This document shows, in pieces, positions 19,894-29,846 of a stretch of 64,000 nucleotides of DNA. Position 1 is the first letter of the stretch, and every line of letters begins with the position of its first letter. The stretch is from positions 338,208 to 402,207 of the forward strand of contig NZ_BPLZ01000002.1 of NCBI RefSeq assembly GCF_019656335.1. The letters run 5' to 3'. The DNA is from Pseudomonas sp. NCCP-436 (GTDB taxonomy: Bacteria > Pseudomonadota > Gammaproteobacteria > Pseudomonadales > Pseudomonadaceae). Position numbers and translations under genes: made by a program. The notes under the pieces were generated by a model. It did not search any database, was not told where the DNA came from, and saw nothing but the letters and a program-made list of their open reading frames with translations.

Positions 19894-22595
19894 CAGAAGG
19901 TGATATCGCTCGTCTGGCTGGAGGTAATGCTTGGCTCGGCCAGCTTGCTGATGATGGCCTGCTGCAGGCGGGCGCAAAACTCCGGGTCGGACAATGGCTG
20001 ATTGTCGGCATCGGTGATGAAGAACACGTCTTCTACCCGCTCGCCGAGGGTGGCAATCTTGGCGTTTTGCACCGACAGATCGTATTCCAGGAAGATCCTG
20101 CCGATGCGTGCGAGCAGGCCCGGACGGTCCGGAGCGGTCAGTTCCAGGATGGTGACTGGTCGCTGCGCGTCGTTGTGGATGGTCACCTGTGGGGCGAAGG
20201 CGAAGTGCTTAAGCTGGCGCGGCACTCTGCGCTGGATGATGGTGGGGTATTCGTCCGGATTTTTCAGCGCTTCGATCAGGCCATCGCGGATTTGCTGGAT
20301 ACGCTGCGGGTTGTTGCCGATTGGGCTGCCGTCGGCCTCCAGCACCACGTAGGTGTCGAGGGTGAACTGGCTGGTGGAGGTGATGATCCGGGCGTCGTGG
20401 ATGTTCAGGTTGAGCTGGCTCATGGCCGCCACCGTCACCGCGAAGAAGTCATGCTGATCCGGGGCGTAGATAAAGATCTGCGTGCCACCCTCGAACTCGT
20501 GCTGGGTGGTTTCCTTGATCAGCACCAGTGGGCCGGCATCGTCGGGATGGTGCAGGATAGCCTCGGTGTGCAAGGCGACGTCGTCGGCAGTGTGACGCAG
20601 GAAGTAGTCGTCGCCCAGCTGGCTCCATAGCTGTTCGGCCTCGTCCTGGTCGGTGCCGGCGCGCAGCAGTATGTCCAGTGCCGCGCTTTGCGTCTGGCGA
20701 ATCTGCTCCTCGCGATCCAGTGGATTCTCCAGGCCGCGACCGAGGGCGCGTTTGGTCTCGGTGTAGAGCTGGCGCAGCAGGCTGGCGCGCCAGGAATTCC
20801 ATAGGCGTGGGTTGGTGGCGTTGATGTCGGCCACGGTGAGCACGTAGAGGTAGTCCAGGCGAGTCTGGTCGCCGACGAACTGGGCGAAGTCGTGAATTAC
20901 CTGTGGATCCGACAGATCCTTGCGCTGCGCGGTGGTGGACATCACCAGATGGTTCTGCACCAGCCAGACGATCAGTGCGCTGTCCCAGGCCGGCAGGTGG
21001 TGGCGGCGGGCGAAAGCCTCCGCGTCCACTGCGCCCAGCTCGGAGTGATCGCCGCCGCGCCCCTTGCCAATGTCGTGGTAAAGACCGGCCAGGTAGATCA
21101 GCTCTGGCTTGGGCAGTTTGTCGATCAGCTCGCTGGCCAGCGGAAACTTCTCGGCCAGCTCCGGCCAGCGGAACTTGCGCAGGTGCTTGATCAGATTGAG
21201 GGTGTGAGCATCCACCGTGTAGATGTGGAAGAGGTCGTGCTGCATCTGCCCGACAATATGGCCGAATTCCGGCAGGTAGCGGCCCAGAATGCCGTAGCGG
21301 TTCATCCGTCGCAGGTTGCGGTGGATACCTTCACGGCATTTGAACAGCTCAATGAACAGGCTGGTATTGCGGATGTCCTTGCGGAAGTCTTCGTCGATTT
21401 GCTCGCGACTGTCGCGCAGCAGACGAATGCTGTCGGCGCGCATGCCCTTGATCTGCGGATTCTGGGCCAGCAGCACGAAGACTTCGAGGATTGCAAAAGG
21501 GGTGCGTCGGAATACGTTCGGGTGGGTGACCTCGATATAGCCGTCACGTACCTGGAAGCGACTGTTCAGCGGCGTTGCCGGGCTGCTCTCGCTGCTGCGC
21601 AGGATGACTTCCTCGAAGTGCTGGTTGATCAGATCCGACAGCTCCGAGATGCCCATCACTACACGGTAGTACTTCTGCATGAAGTGCTCGATGCTGCGCC
21701 TGCCGTTGCCATCCTGATAGCCGAGCAGTGCAGCTACCTTTGCCTGGTAGTCGAACAGCAGACGATCCTCGGCGCGATCTGCCAGCATGTGCAGGGCGTA
21801 GCGTACTTTCCAGAGAAATTCCTGGCTGGATGAGAGCAGGGCATACTCGCTCTCCAGTAGAAAACCCTGGCCGACCAGCGCCTGCAGGTTGAGGGTGCCG
21901 AATTGGCGGCGGGCAACCCAGAGCACGGTCTGGATATCGCGCAGCCCGCCGGGTGAACCCTTGATGTTCGGCTCAAGATTGTATTCGGTGTCGTTGTATT
22001 TGGCGTGGCGCGCTTTGCGCTCGTCGCGCTTGGCCAGGTAGAAAGCCTGGCTTGGCCACATGGCATGCGTGTCGGTGACCTGCTGCATGCGCTGGCGTAA
22101 ATGCTCCGGGCCGGCGATGGTGCGGCTTTCCATCAGGTTGGTTATAACCGTCAGATCGGCGCGGGCCTCTTGGGCGCATTCGTTCACCGAGCGCACGCTC
22201 TGCCCCACCTCCAGGCCGATATCCCAGAGCAGAGTGAGAAAGCCCTCAATGGAGTCGCGGAAGAGCTCGTGATCGTCATCGCCGAGCAGGATCAGCAGGT
22301 CGATATCAGAGTAGGGGTGCAGCTCGCCGCGGCCATAGCCGCCGACCGCTACCAGGGAAATGGCGCTCTCGTCGCTCCAGGAAAAGCGTTTCCAAGCTTC
22401 CTGCAGAATGTGGTCGACGAACCAGGCGCGCTCCTGCACCAGTCGGCGGATGTCGTGTCCGGCGCGGAAACGTGCGTCGAGCACCTCATGAGCCTGACGA
22501 ATGGCCTTCTTGAAGGCGGCAATGGGGCTGGACTTCAGGGCCAGTTCGGCCTGGAACTGGCCGCGGTCAAACAGTTCGGGATCCGTCTGCGACAT
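19893..22595 (-). CDS. glnD: [Protein-PII] uridylyltransferase / uridylyl-removing enzyme GlnD
   Basis: A 900-residue bifunctional nitrogen sensor that uridylylates PII when glutamine is low and removes UMP when it is high. In order: the nucleotidyltransferase domain ([20 protein letters not shown], about residues 85-105), the HD hydrolase domain ([18 protein letters not shown], about 500-520), and two C-terminal ACT domains ([18 protein letters not shown] and [15 protein letters not shown]) that bind glutamine. The [14 protein letters not shown] start fits Pseudomonas GlnD; two ATGs just upstream are less well spaced from the AGAGG site. It follows map on the same strand across a terminator. 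Confidence 0.95.
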   Translation of the reverse strand: MSQTDPELFDRGQFQAELALKSSPIAAFKKAIRQAHEVLDARFRAGHDIRRLVQERAWFVDHILQEAWKRFSWSDESAISLVAVGGYGRGELHPYSDIDLLILLGDDDHELFRDSIEGFLTLLWDIGLEVGQSVRSVNECAQEARADLTVITNLMESRTIAGPEHLRQRMQQVTDTHAMWPSQAFYLAKRDERKARHAKYNDTEYNLEPNIKGSPGGLRDIQTVLWVARRQFGTLNLQALVGQGFLLESEYALLSSSQEFLWKVRYALHMLADRAEDRLLFDYQAKVAALLGYQDGNGRRSIEHFMQKYYRVVMGISELSDLINQHFEEVILRSSESSPATPLNSRFQVRDGYIEVTHPNVFRRTPFAILEVFVLLAQNPQIKGMRADSIRLLRDSREQIDEDFRKDIRNTSLFIELFKCREGIHRNLRRMNRYGILGRYLPEFGHIVGQMQHDLFHIYTVDAHTLNLIKHLRKFRWPELAEKFPLASELIDKLPKPELIYLAGLYHDIGKGRGGDHSELGAVDAEAFARRHHLPAWDSALIVWLVQNHLVMSTTAQRKDLSDPQVIHDFAQFVGDQTRLDYLYVLTVADINATNPRLWNSWRASLLRQLYTETKRALGRGLENPLDREEQIRQTQSAALDILLRAGTDQDEAEQLWSQLGDDYFLRHTADDVALHTEAILHHPDDAGPLVLIKETTQHEFEGGTQIFIYAPDQHDFFAVTVAAMSQLNLNIHDARIITSTSQFTLDTYVVLEADGSPIGNNPQRIQQIRDGLIEALKNPDEYPTIIQRRVPRQLKHFAFAPQVTIHNDAQRPVTILELTAPDRPGLLARIGRIFLEYDLSVQNAKIATLGERVEDVFFITDADNQPLSDPEFCARLQQAIISKLAEPSITSSQTSDITF

Positions 22596-22620
22596 GGCGT
22601 TCGCCATCCTCTGAAAGATC

Positions 22621-22640
22621 AAAGGGGGCGAACTGCCCCC
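22621..22640 (-). terminator. Terminator after map
   Basis: On the minus strand GGGGGC-AGTTC-GCCCCC is followed by TTTG, 25 bases past the map stop and before glnD. The short T-tract suggests partial read-through is possible. Confidence 0.6.
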
Positions 22641-22664
22641 AGGGGCTGGTGGGGGCGATTGGAG

Positions 22665-23453
22665 TTAGCGGCCGACTGCCGTGCGGGCGATGGTGTCGTC
22701 GCCGCGTAGCGTAAGAATTTCATAGCCGTCGGCGGTGACCAGCACGGTGTGCTCCCACTGGGCAGAAAGCTTGCGATCCTTGGTGATGGCGGTCCAGCCG
22801 TCGCCCAGCAGGCGGGTTTCCGCGCGGCCCTGGTTGATCATCGGCTCGATGGTGAAGGTCATGCCTTCCTTCAGTTCCATGCCGGTACCGGCCTTGCCGT
22901 AGTGCAGTACCTGGGGCTCTTCGTGGAACACCGCACCGATACCGTGACCACAATATTCACGTACAACAGAAAAGCCGTTGCGCTCGGCGTGCTTCTGGAT
23001 CACCTCGCCAATATCGCCCAGGCGGGTACCCGGCTTGACCAGTTCGATACCTTTATAGAGGCATTCCTGGGTGATCCGGGTCAGGCGTTCGGCCCACTCG
23101 GCGACTTTGCCGACCATGAACATCTTGCTGGTATCACCATGGTAGCCATCCTTGATCACAGTGATGTCAATGTTGAGGATGTCACCATCCTTCAAAGGCT
23201 TGTCATTGGGAATGCCGTGGCACACCACATGGTTGATCGAGGTGCAGATGGACTTGGGGAAACCCTTGTAGTTGAGCGGCGCGGGAATGGCCTTCTGCAC
23301 GTTGACAATGTAGTCGTGGCAGATGCGGTCGAGTTCTTCAGTGGTGACGCCCGGCCTGACATGTTCACCGATCATCTCCAGCACTTCGGCAGCCAGACGG
23401 CCGGCCACGCGCATTTTCTCGATTTCTTCGGGGGACTTGATGGTGACGGTCAT
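22665..23453 (-). CDS. map: Type I methionine aminopeptidase
   Basis: A 262-residue di-metal enzyme that removes the initiator methionine from new proteins. It begins MTVTIKSPEEIEKMRVAGRL. Metal ligands are visible in DILNIDITVIKDGYHGDTSK (two Asp), GHGIGAVFHEEPQV (His), MTFTIEPMI (Glu) and WEHTVLV (His and Glu region). It is the type I form without an N-terminal zinc finger. The ATG at 23451-23453 is chosen, as the longer upstream frame crosses the promoter region. It is divergent from rpsB, the same order as in E. coli. Confidence 0.95.
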   Translation of the reverse strand: MTVTIKSPEEIEKMRVAGRLAAEVLEMIGEHVRPGVTTEELDRICHDYIVNVQKAIPAPLNYKGFPKSICTSINHVVCHGIPNDKPLKDGDILNIDITVIKDGYHGDTSKMFMVGKVAEWAERLTRITQECLYKGIELVKPGTRLGDIGEVIQKHAERNGFSVVREYCGHGIGAVFHEEPQVLHYGKAGTGMELKEGMTFTIEPMINQGRAETRLLGDGWTAITKDRKLSAQWEHTVLVTADGYEILTLRGDDTIARTAVGR

Positions 23454-23586
23454 GGCAACTCTCAGGGCAAGCGGTAAAGAAAGGCGCCATGTTAGCAGGT
23501 TCTGCAGACAGGCCCCAAAGCTCCCTTGGTGGTCGACAGTGCGGGAGCGTCTTAAGGGGGAAGCTTTATAGCCTGTTGCGCTTTTT

Positions 23587-23597
23587 TGTGGTATAAA
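23587..23597 (+). promoter_or_regulatory. Extended -10 promoter of rpsB-tsf
   Basis: TGTGGTATAAA, with the TGn extension directly before TATAAA, followed by the GC-rich discriminator CGCGCCGC. The same extended -10 element and discriminator are reported as conserved for rpsB promoters in gammaproteobacteria. No good -35 box is at the right distance, as expected for extended -10 promoters. Confidence 0.8.
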
Positions 23598-23603
23598 ACG
23601 CGC

Positions 23604-23729
23604 CGCTTTGCGGGCAGTGCGCCCTCCAAGCCTGAACCCACACACGTATCGACACGGTTTCCTGGGTGCCTGAAAGGGTTGGAAACTGGGATGCGTGGAG
23701 GCCTAACCCGACTTATTTAAGGAACTATC
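23604..23729 (+). ncRNA. rpsB leader (t44-type), S2 autoregulatory element
   Basis: The 126 bases between the promoter and the rpsB start form a long 5' leader with paired segments. It occupies the map-rpsB position where E. coli carries the t44 RNA/rpsB leader, through which free S2 protein represses its own operon. Identification is from position and promoter; I did not fold it. The start codon is preceded by AAGGA. Confidence 0.6.
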
Positions 23730-24473
23730 ATGTCCCAAGTCACCATGCGCGATATGCTGAAGGCCGGTGTGCACTTCGGCCACCAGACCCGTTACTGGAA
23801 CCCGAAAATGGGTAAATACATTTTCGGTGCGCGCAACAAAATTCACATCATCAACCTCGAAAAGACCCTGCCGATGTTCAACGAGGCGCTGTCCTTCGTT
23901 GAAAAGCTGGCTGCCGGCAAGAACAAGATCCTGTTCGTCGGTACCAAGCGTTCCGCTGGCAAGATCGTTCGTGAAGAAGCTGCTCGTTGCGGTTCGCCGT
24001 TCGTCGATCACCGTTGGCTGGGCGGCATGCTGACCAACTACAAGACCATTCGTGCTTCGATCAAGCGCCTGCGCGAGCTGGAAACCCAGTCCCAGGACGG
24101 CACCTTTGCCAAGCTGACCAAGAAAGAAGCTCTGATGCGCACCCGTGATCTGGAAAAGCTGGATCGTAGCCTGGGTGGTATCAAGGACATGGGTGGTCTG
24201 CCGGACGCTCTGTTTGTGATCGACGTTGATCATGAGCGTATCGCTATCACCGAAGCCAACAAGCTGGGTATTCCGGTTATTGGTGTGGTCGATACCAACA
24301 GCAGCCCGGAAGGTGTTGACTACGTCATCCCGGGTAACGATGACGCCATTCGCGCCATCCAGCTGTACATGAGTGCCATGGCCGATGCTGTGATTCGTGG
24401 TCGCAGCAATGCTGGTGGCGCCACCGAAGAGTTCGTCGAAGAAGCCCCGGCTGCCGAGAGCGCTGAAGGCTAA
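23730..24473 (+). CDS. rpsB: 30S ribosomal protein S2
   Basis: A 247-residue S2 protein. It opens [20 protein letters not shown] and has the S2 signatures [20 protein letters not shown] and [17 protein letters not shown]2 joins the 30S subunit late, on the solvent side, and helps dock S1. Codon use is strongly biased, as expected of a highly expressed gene. It is co-transcribed with tsf through a hairpin, and probably controlled by S2 binding to the leader. Confidence 0.98.
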   Translation: MSQVTMRDMLKAGVHFGHQTRYWNPKMGKYIFGARNKIHIINLEKTLPMFNEALSFVEKLAAGKNKILFVGTKRSAGKIVREEAARCGSPFVDHRWLGGMLTNYKTIRASIKRLRELETQSQDGTFAKLTKKEALMRTRDLEKLDRSLGGIKDMGGLPDALFVIDVDHERIAITEANKLGIPVIGVVDTNSSPEGVDYVIPGNDDAIRAIQLYMSAMADAVIRGRSNAGGATEEFVEEAPAAESAEG

Positions 24474-24513
24474 GCGTCCGCGTCAGGCATCTGGCGTTAT
24501 GCGCTTGTGCAAG

Positions 24514-24535
24514 AAGGGGGCTAGGCCCCCTTTTT
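24514..24535 (+). terminator. Hairpin terminator/attenuator between rpsB and tsf
   Basis: AAGGGGGC, loop TAG and GCCCCCTT followed by TTT, 40 bases past rpsB. Its position suggests partial termination that sets the S2:EF-Ts ratio; no separate tsf promoter is obvious. Confidence 0.8.
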
Positions 24536-24585
24536 GCCACCCACAGATTTGATTTGGTTGAAGACCTACCGAGAGGATTTTCAAG

Positions 24586-25449
24586 ATGGCAGAAATTACT
24601 GCAGCCCTGGTTAAAGAACTGCGCGAGCGTACTGGCCAAGGCATGATGGAGTGCAAAAAAGCCCTGGTTGCTGCCGGCGGCGACATCGAGAAAGCCATTG
24701 ATGACATGCGCGCCTCCGGTGCCATCAAGGCCGCCAAGAAGGCTGGCAACATTGCTGCTGAAGGTGCCATCGCTGTTCGCGTTGAAGGTGGCCGTGGTGT
24801 GATCATCGAAGTCAACTCGCAGACCGACTTCCTCGCTCTGCAGGACGACTTCAAGAACTTCGTCAAAGAAAGCATCGACGAAGCCTTCGAGCAAAACCTG
24901 ACCGACGTCGCTCCGCTGGTTGCTTCCCGTGAGTCGGCCCGTGAGGCTCTGGTGGCCAAGACCGGCGAGAACGTCAACATCCGTCGCTTGAGTGCTGTTG
25001 CCGGTGAAACCGTTGGTTCCTATCTGCACGGTCACCGTATCGGCGTTCTGGTTGTTCTCAAGGGCGGCAACGAAGAGCTGGCCAAACATGTGGCCATGCA
25101 CGTGGCTGCCTCCAACCCGGCCGTAGTGACTCCGGATCAGGTTTCCGAGGAGCTGATCGCCAAGGAGAAAGAGATCTTCCTGCAGCTGAACGCCGAGAAG
25201 ATCGCCGGCAAGCCGGAAAACATCGTTGAGAACATGGTCAAGGGTCGCATCAACAAGTTCCTGGCCGAAGCCAGCCTGGTCGAGCAAGCCTTCGTCATGG
25301 ATCCGGAAGTCAAGGTTGGTGATCTGGTGAAGAAGGCCGGTGCCGAAATCGTTTCCTTCGTACGCTTCGAAGTGGGCGAAGGCATCGAGAAGGTCGAGAC
25401 CGACTTCGCTGCCGAAGTTGCCGCTCAGGTTGCTGCCAGCCAGCAGTAA
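24586..25449 (+). CDS. tsf: Elongation factor Ts
   Basis: A 287-residue nucleotide-exchange factor that recycles EF-Tu from GDP to GTP. The N-terminal UBA-like region has [16 protein letters not shown], and the core has the TDF motif in NSQTDFLAL that contacts EF-Tu. [14 protein letters not shown] and the tail [12 protein letters not shown] are typical. The length is normal for pseudomonads. Strong codon bias indicates high expression. Confidence 0.98.
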   Translation: MAEITAALVKELRERTGQGMMECKKALVAAGGDIEKAIDDMRASGAIKAAKKAGNIAAEGAIAVRVEGGRGVIIEVNSQTDFLALQDDFKNFVKESIDEAFEQNLTDVAPLVASRESAREALVAKTGENVNIRRLSAVAGETVGSYLHGHRIGVLVVLKGGNEELAKHVAMHVAASNPAVVTPDQVSEELIAKEKEIFLQLNAEKIAGKPENIVENMVKGRINKFLAEASLVEQAFVMDPEVKVGDLVKKAGAEIVSFVRFEVGEGIEKVETDFAAEVAAQVAASQQ

Positions 25450-25573
25450 GCGGTTCGGCCAGAGGGTTGCTGGTCATTTTGCCGCGACTGCGGTTTGGTC
25501 GCCGAGTCGGCTGCGGGCGTGACGTTGGTCTTGTCCGCGACACTGCCGGTGTGATCAGCAATCCGGTCCCCTA

Positions 25574-25605
25574 AGAGGCTGCTCGCTTGCGCGTGCGGCC
25601 TCTTT
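25574..25605 (+). terminator. Terminator after tsf
   Basis: AGAGGC and GCCTCT arms around an 18-base, partly paired loop, followed by TT, 125 bases past tsf and 127 before pyrH. This separates the rpsB-tsf and pyrH-frr units. Confidence 0.6.
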
Positions 25606-25731
25606 GCCAAATAGCGGGGTGACAATGCATTAGCGGCCGTGCAACCAACGGTCGGTGGCACAATCGAAGTGCCGAGTAATCAGCAGCACTGGCTGCTCAC
25701 GAATTTCCAATCGCCGCAGGAGAGACTTGCA

Positions 25732-26475
25732 ATGGCTCAGCAGACGACGGGTCGCCAACCTCGCTACAAACGCATTCTGCTCAAACTGAGCGGCGAAGCT
25801 CTGATGGGATCCGAGGACTTCGGCATCGATCCCAAGGTGCTGGATCGCATGGCGCTTGAAGTCGGCCAGTTGGTCGGCATTGGCGTGCAGGTTGGCCTGG
25901 TGATCGGTGGTGGCAACCTGTTCCGTGGTGCCGCACTGTCGGCGGCCGGTATGGATCGCGTTACCGGCGACCACATGGGCATGCTGGCGACTGTGATGAA
26001 CGCGCTGGCCATGCGTGATGCGCTGGAGCGATCGAACATCCCCGCCATCGTGATGTCGGCAATCTCCATGGTGGGCGTAACTGACCACTATGATCGTCGC
26101 AAGGCCATGCGCCACCTCAAAAGTGGTGAGGTGGTGATCTTTGCCGCCGGTACCGGCAACCCGTTCTTTACCACCGATTCGGCTGCTTGCCTGCGGGCCA
26201 TCGAGATCGACGCGGACGTCGTTCTGAAGGCGACCAAGGTTGATGGCGTGTACACTGCCGACCCATTCAAGGATCCGCATGCCGAGAAGTTCGAACGGCT
26301 GACCTATGACGAGGTGCTGGATCGCAAGCTGGGTGTGATGGATCTGACAGCTATCTGCCTGTGCCGCGATCACAACATGCCGCTGCGGGTCTTCAACATG
26401 AATAAGCCGGGCGCCCTGCTCAACGTGGTTGTAGGTGGCGCCGAAGGAACTCTGATCGAGGAGGATGCACAATGA
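25732..26475 (+). CDS. pyrH: UMP kinase
   Basis: A 247-residue hexameric kinase of the amino-acid-kinase fold that makes UDP from UMP. Motifs: [13 protein letters not shown] at the phosphate-binding N-terminus, GGGNLFRG, and [28 protein letters not shown] is the nucleotide loop. The ATG at 25732 has AGGAG nine bases upstream; a GTG at 25639 would add an unrelated leader. Its last four bases overlap the frr start (ATGA). Confidence 0.97.
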   Translation: MAQQTTGRQPRYKRILLKLSGEALMGSEDFGIDPKVLDRMALEVGQLVGIGVQVGLVIGGGNLFRGAALSAAGMDRVTGDHMGMLATVMNALAMRDALERSNIPAIVMSAISMVGVTDHYDRRKAMRHLKSGEVVIFAAGTGNPFFTTDSAACLRAIEIDADVVLKATKVDGVYTADPFKDPHAEKFERLTYDEVLDRKLGVMDLTAICLCRDHNMPLRVFNMNKPGALLNVVVGGAEGTLIEEDAQ

Positions 26476-27029
26476 TCAACGATATTAAGAAAGCCGCCCA
26501 GGCGCGCATGAGCAAGTCCCTGGAAGCGCTGGATCGCAACCTGGCCTCCATTCGTACCGGTCGCGCCCATCCCAGCATTCTGGACAGCGTCAAGGTTCCG
26601 GCCTGGGGTAGCGAAATGCCGCTGAATCAGGTGGCCTCCATTACCGTTGAGGACGCTCGTACTTTGAAGATCGTCGCGCATGACAAGAACCTCAGCGCTG
26701 CTATCGAGAAGGCCATCCTGACCTCGGATCTGGGCCTGAACCCGAGCAGTGCAGGCACCACCATCCGTGTGCCGATGCCGGCTCTGACGGAGGAAACCCG
26801 CAAGGGCTACACCCGTCAGGCGCGCGGTGTCGCCGAGGAAGCCAAGGTTGCGGTGCGCAACGTGCGTCGGGACGCTTTGGCCGAGCTGAAGAAGCTGTCC
26901 AAGGCCAAGGAGATCAGCGAGGATGAAGAGCGTCGCGCGGCCGACGAGCTGCAGAAAATCACTGACAAGTTCATTGCCGACGTGGACAAGGCGCTGGAGC
27001 TCAAGGAAGCGGATCTGATGGCCGTCTGA
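26472..27029 (+). CDS. frr: Ribosome recycling factor
   Basis: A 185-residue tRNA-mimic protein that, with EF-G, splits post-termination ribosomes. It has the family landmarks [18 protein letters not shown] and [16 protein letters not shown] near residue 110, and the long charged helices of domain I. It is translationally coupled to pyrH by a four-base overlap and followed 16 bases later by uppS. Confidence 0.97.
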   Translation: MINDIKKAAQARMSKSLEALDRNLASIRTGRAHPSILDSVKVPAWGSEMPLNQVASITVEDARTLKIVAHDKNLSAAIEKAILTSDLGLNPSSAGTTIRVPMPALTEETRKGYTRQARGVAEEAKVAVRNVRRDALAELKKLSKAKEISEDEERRAADELQKITDKFIADVDKALELKEADLMAV

Positions 27030-27045
27030 CGGCTGAGCACCAGAC

Positions 27046-27798
27046 ATGGATAAGAATAAGCAGGGGGCGGTGCCCCGGCATGTCGCCATCATCATGGATG
27101 GCAACAACCGCTGGGCGAAAAAGCGCCTGTTGCCAGGTGTGGCCGGACACAAGGCCGGCGTCGATGCGGTACGTGCAGTAATCGAGGTGTGTGCCGAGTC
27201 GGGTGTCGAAGTGCTGACCCTGTTCGCCTTCTCCAGTGAAAACTGGCAGCGGCCTGCTGAAGAGGTCGGTGCCTTGATGGAGCTGTTCCTGGGGGCGCTG
27301 CGTCGTGAGACGCGGCGCTTGCTGGAAAACGACATCTGCCTGCGCATCATTGGTGACCGTTCGCGCTTTCATCCGGAGCTGCAGGCTGCCATGCGCGAAG
27401 CTGAGCTGATGACGGCAGGCGAGCGCCGTTTCACGCTGCAAATCGCTGCCAACTACGGTGGTCAGTGGGATATTGCCCAGGCCGCTCAGCGTCTGGCTCG
27501 CGAAGTGCAGGCCGGGCATCTGCAGGCCGAGGACATCACTCCTGAGCTGTTGCAGGGCTGTCTCGCTACTGGTGATCTGCCGTTGCCGGATCTGTGTATC
27601 CGAACCGGCGGCGAGTATCGCATCAGCAATTTCCTGCTCTGGCAACTGGCCTACAGCGAGTTGTACTTCTCCGACCTTTATTGGCCGGACTTCAAGCACG
27701 ATGCCATGCGCCAGGCGCTGGCCGATTTCGCTACCCGCCAGCGTCGCTTCGGCAAGACCAGCGAGCAGGTGGAAGCCGAGGCGCGCTCTCAATGTTGA
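27046..27798 (+). CDS. uppS: Undecaprenyl diphosphate synthase
   Basis: A 250-residue cis-prenyltransferase that extends farnesyl-PP to the C55 lipid carrier of cell-wall synthesis. The catalytic Asp lies in HVAIIMDGNNRWAKKR, with LFAFSSENWQRP for substrate binding and IRTGGEYRISNFLLWQ plus AYSELYF at the C-terminal side. It starts a chain with cdsA and dxr in which successive genes overlap. Isoprenoid genes here (uppS, dxr and, downstream, ispD and ispF) are all in the window. Confidence 0.97.
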   Translation: MDKNKQGAVPRHVAIIMDGNNRWAKKRLLPGVAGHKAGVDAVRAVIEVCAESGVEVLTLFAFSSENWQRPAEEVGALMELFLGALRRETRRLLENDICLRIIGDRSRFHPELQAAMREAELMTAGERRFTLQIAANYGGQWDIAQAAQRLAREVQAGHLQAEDITPELLQGCLATGDLPLPDLCIRTGGEYRISNFLLWQLAYSELYFSDLYWPDFKHDAMRQALADFATRQRRFGKTSEQVEAEARSQC

Positions 27799-28607
27799 AA
27801 CAACGAATCATCACGGCACTGGTGTTGTTGCCTGTCGCGCTGGGCGGTTTCTTTTTTCTCGATGGCGCGGCCTTCGCACTGTTCATTGCGGCGGTAGTTG
27901 TACTGGGTGGTTGGGAGTGGGCGCGTCTGGCAGGTTTTTCCAGCCAGTCACTGCGCATAGCCTATGCAACTCTGGTGGCGCTGCTGCTGTTGGGCCTGTA
28001 TCGCATGCCTGTGCTGGCACCCTGGCTACTGGGGGCGGCGGTGTCCTGGTGGGCGCTTGCCACGCTGATGGTGCTGACCTATCCGGACAGCAGCCGTTAC
28101 TGGGGTGGTCTGCCCGGCAAGTTACTGATCGGTCTGCTGATTCTGCTGCCTGCCTGGCAGGGGCTGGTGCTGCTAAAGCAATGGCCGCAGGCCAACGGTC
28201 TGATCATCGCGGTGATGTTGTTGGTCTGGGGGGCTGATATCGGCGCCTACTTCGCCGGCAAGGCTTTTGGCAAACGCAAGCTGGCGCCCAGGGTTAGTCC
28301 GGGCAAGAGCTGGGAGGGATTGTATGGCGGGTTGGCCAGCAGTCTGCTGATTACCCTGCTGATCGGCCTGCAGCAGGGCTGGGAGGGCTCTGGTCTGCTG
28401 CTGGCGTTGGGGGGCGCAGCCTTGGTGGTGTTGGTCTCGGTGGTTGGTGACCTGACTGAAAGCATGTTCAAGCGTCAGGCTGGGATAAAGGACAGCAGCA
28501 ACCTGCTGCCCGGCCATGGTGGTGTTCTCGATCGCATCGACAGCTTGACCGCAGCCATTCCGTTGTTTGCGGCGTTGCTCTGGCTGGCTGGCTGGGGGGT
28601 GGCCTGA
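27792..28607 (+). CDS. cdsA: Phosphatidate cytidylyltransferase
   Basis: A 271-residue membrane protein with about seven helices that makes CDP-diacylglycerol, the precursor of all phospholipids here. The C-terminal signature is [14 protein letters not shown] followed by [14 protein letters not shown], with catalytic Lys-Asp and His-Gly-Gly. The start overlaps the uppS stop by seven bases, and its own stop shares one base with the dxr ATG. Confidence 0.96.
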   Translation: MLKQRIITALVLLPVALGGFFFLDGAAFALFIAAVVVLGGWEWARLAGFSSQSLRIAYATLVALLLLGLYRMPVLAPWLLGAAVSWWALATLMVLTYPDSSRYWGGLPGKLLIGLLILLPAWQGLVLLKQWPQANGLIIAVMLLVWGADIGAYFAGKAFGKRKLAPRVSPGKSWEGLYGGLASSLLITLLIGLQQGWEGSGLLLALGGAALVVLVSVVGDLTESMFKRQAGIKDSSNLLPGHGGVLDRIDSLTAAIPLFAALLWLAGWGVA

Positions 28608-29788
28608 TGGCGCCACAGCGGGTCACGGTTCTTGGGGCTACCGGTTCCATTGGTCTCAGTACCCTGGATGTGATTGCACGTCACCCCGAGCGTTATCAGG
28701 TATTCGCTCTGAGTGGCTACTCGCGATTGATTGAATTGGAGGCATTGTGTCATCGACATCGCCCGGCATATGCCGTGGTGCCTGATGCCGATGCTGCAAG
28801 GTCGCTGCAGGCACGTCTGCGTGCAGCCGGTCTGGATACCGCTGTGCTGGTGGGTGAGGAGGGCTTGTGCAGCATCGCCGCGGCTCCCGAAGTCGATTGC
28901 GTGATGGCGGCCATCGTTGGGGCGGCTGGGCTACGCCCGACGCTAGCGGCGGTGGAGGCAGGCAAGAAGGTGCTGCTGGCCAACAAAGAGGCGCTGGTGA
29001 TGTCCGGTGCGCTGTTCATGCAGGCGGTGCGGCGCAGTGGGGCGCTGCTGTTGCCGATCGATAGCGAGCACAATGCCATCTTCCAGTGCCTGCCGGGCGA
29101 CTATGCTCGCGGTCTTGAGATGGTGGGAGTGCGTCGGATACTGCTGACGGCGTCCGGTGGGCCTTTCCGCGAAACGTCGCTGGCGGATCTGGAGCACGTG
29201 ACTCCGGAACAGGCTTGTGCTCATCCCAACTGGTCGATGGGACGCAAGATTTCCGTCGATTCGGCCAGCATGATGAACAAGGGTTTGGAGATGATCGAGG
29301 CCTGCTGGCTGTTCGATGCCCGCCCCGAGCAAATTGAGGTGGTCATCCATCGGCAGAGCGTGATCCATTCACTGGTCGATTATGTCGACGGTTCGGTGCT
29401 GGCACAGCTGGGTAATCCGGACATGCGCACGCCCATCGCCCATGCTCTGGCCTGGCCGCAGCGAATCGACTCCGGAGTGGCGCCGCTGGATCTGTTCAGC
29501 CTGGCGCGCTTGGATTTCGAACGCCCGGACGAGCAGCGTTTCCCCTGCTTGCGTCTGGCTCGCGAGGCCGCCAGTGTCGGTGGTGGCGCGCCGGCGGCTT
29601 TGAATGCGGCCAATGAGGTAGCTGTGGCGGCCTTCCTGCAGGGACGCATTGGTTTCACTGATATCGCGCGTATGATTGAGTCCGTATTGAACGCACAGCC
29701 GGTGCAGGCAGTCGAAGCGCTCGATGCAGTGTTCGAGGTGGATCGTCGCGCTCGTGCGCTGGCCAGCGAGTGGCTCGCCAGCTACTAG
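28607..29788 (+). CDS. dxr: 1-deoxy-D-xylulose 5-phosphate reductoisomerase
   Basis: A 393-residue enzyme of the MEP isoprenoid pathway that converts DXP to MEP with NADPH and a divalent metal. The NADPH fold is [29 protein letters not shown] follows. Metal and substrate residues lie in [12 protein letters not shown] and in [17 protein letters not shown]. It overlaps cdsA by one base. ispD and ispF of the same pathway lie 20-24 kb downstream. Confidence 0.97.
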   Translation: MAPQRVTVLGATGSIGLSTLDVIARHPERYQVFALSGYSRLIELEALCHRHRPAYAVVPDADAARSLQARLRAAGLDTAVLVGEEGLCSIAAAPEVDCVMAAIVGAAGLRPTLAAVEAGKKVLLANKEALVMSGALFMQAVRRSGALLLPIDSEHNAIFQCLPGDYARGLEMVGVRRILLTASGGPFRETSLADLEHVTPEQACAHPNWSMGRKISVDSASMMNKGLEMIEACWLFDARPEQIEVVIHRQSVIHSLVDYVDGSVLAQLGNPDMRTPIAHALAWPQRIDSGVAPLDLFSLARLDFERPDEQRFPCLRLAREAASVGGGAPAALNAANEVAVAAFLQGRIGFTDIARMIESVLNAQPVQAVEALDAVFEVDRRARALASEWLASY

Positions 29789-29846
29789 CAGACCGAATTC
29801 AACGTGGTGGTGTCCGGACAGTGGCCAGCCGGGCTGGAGAAGTGAA

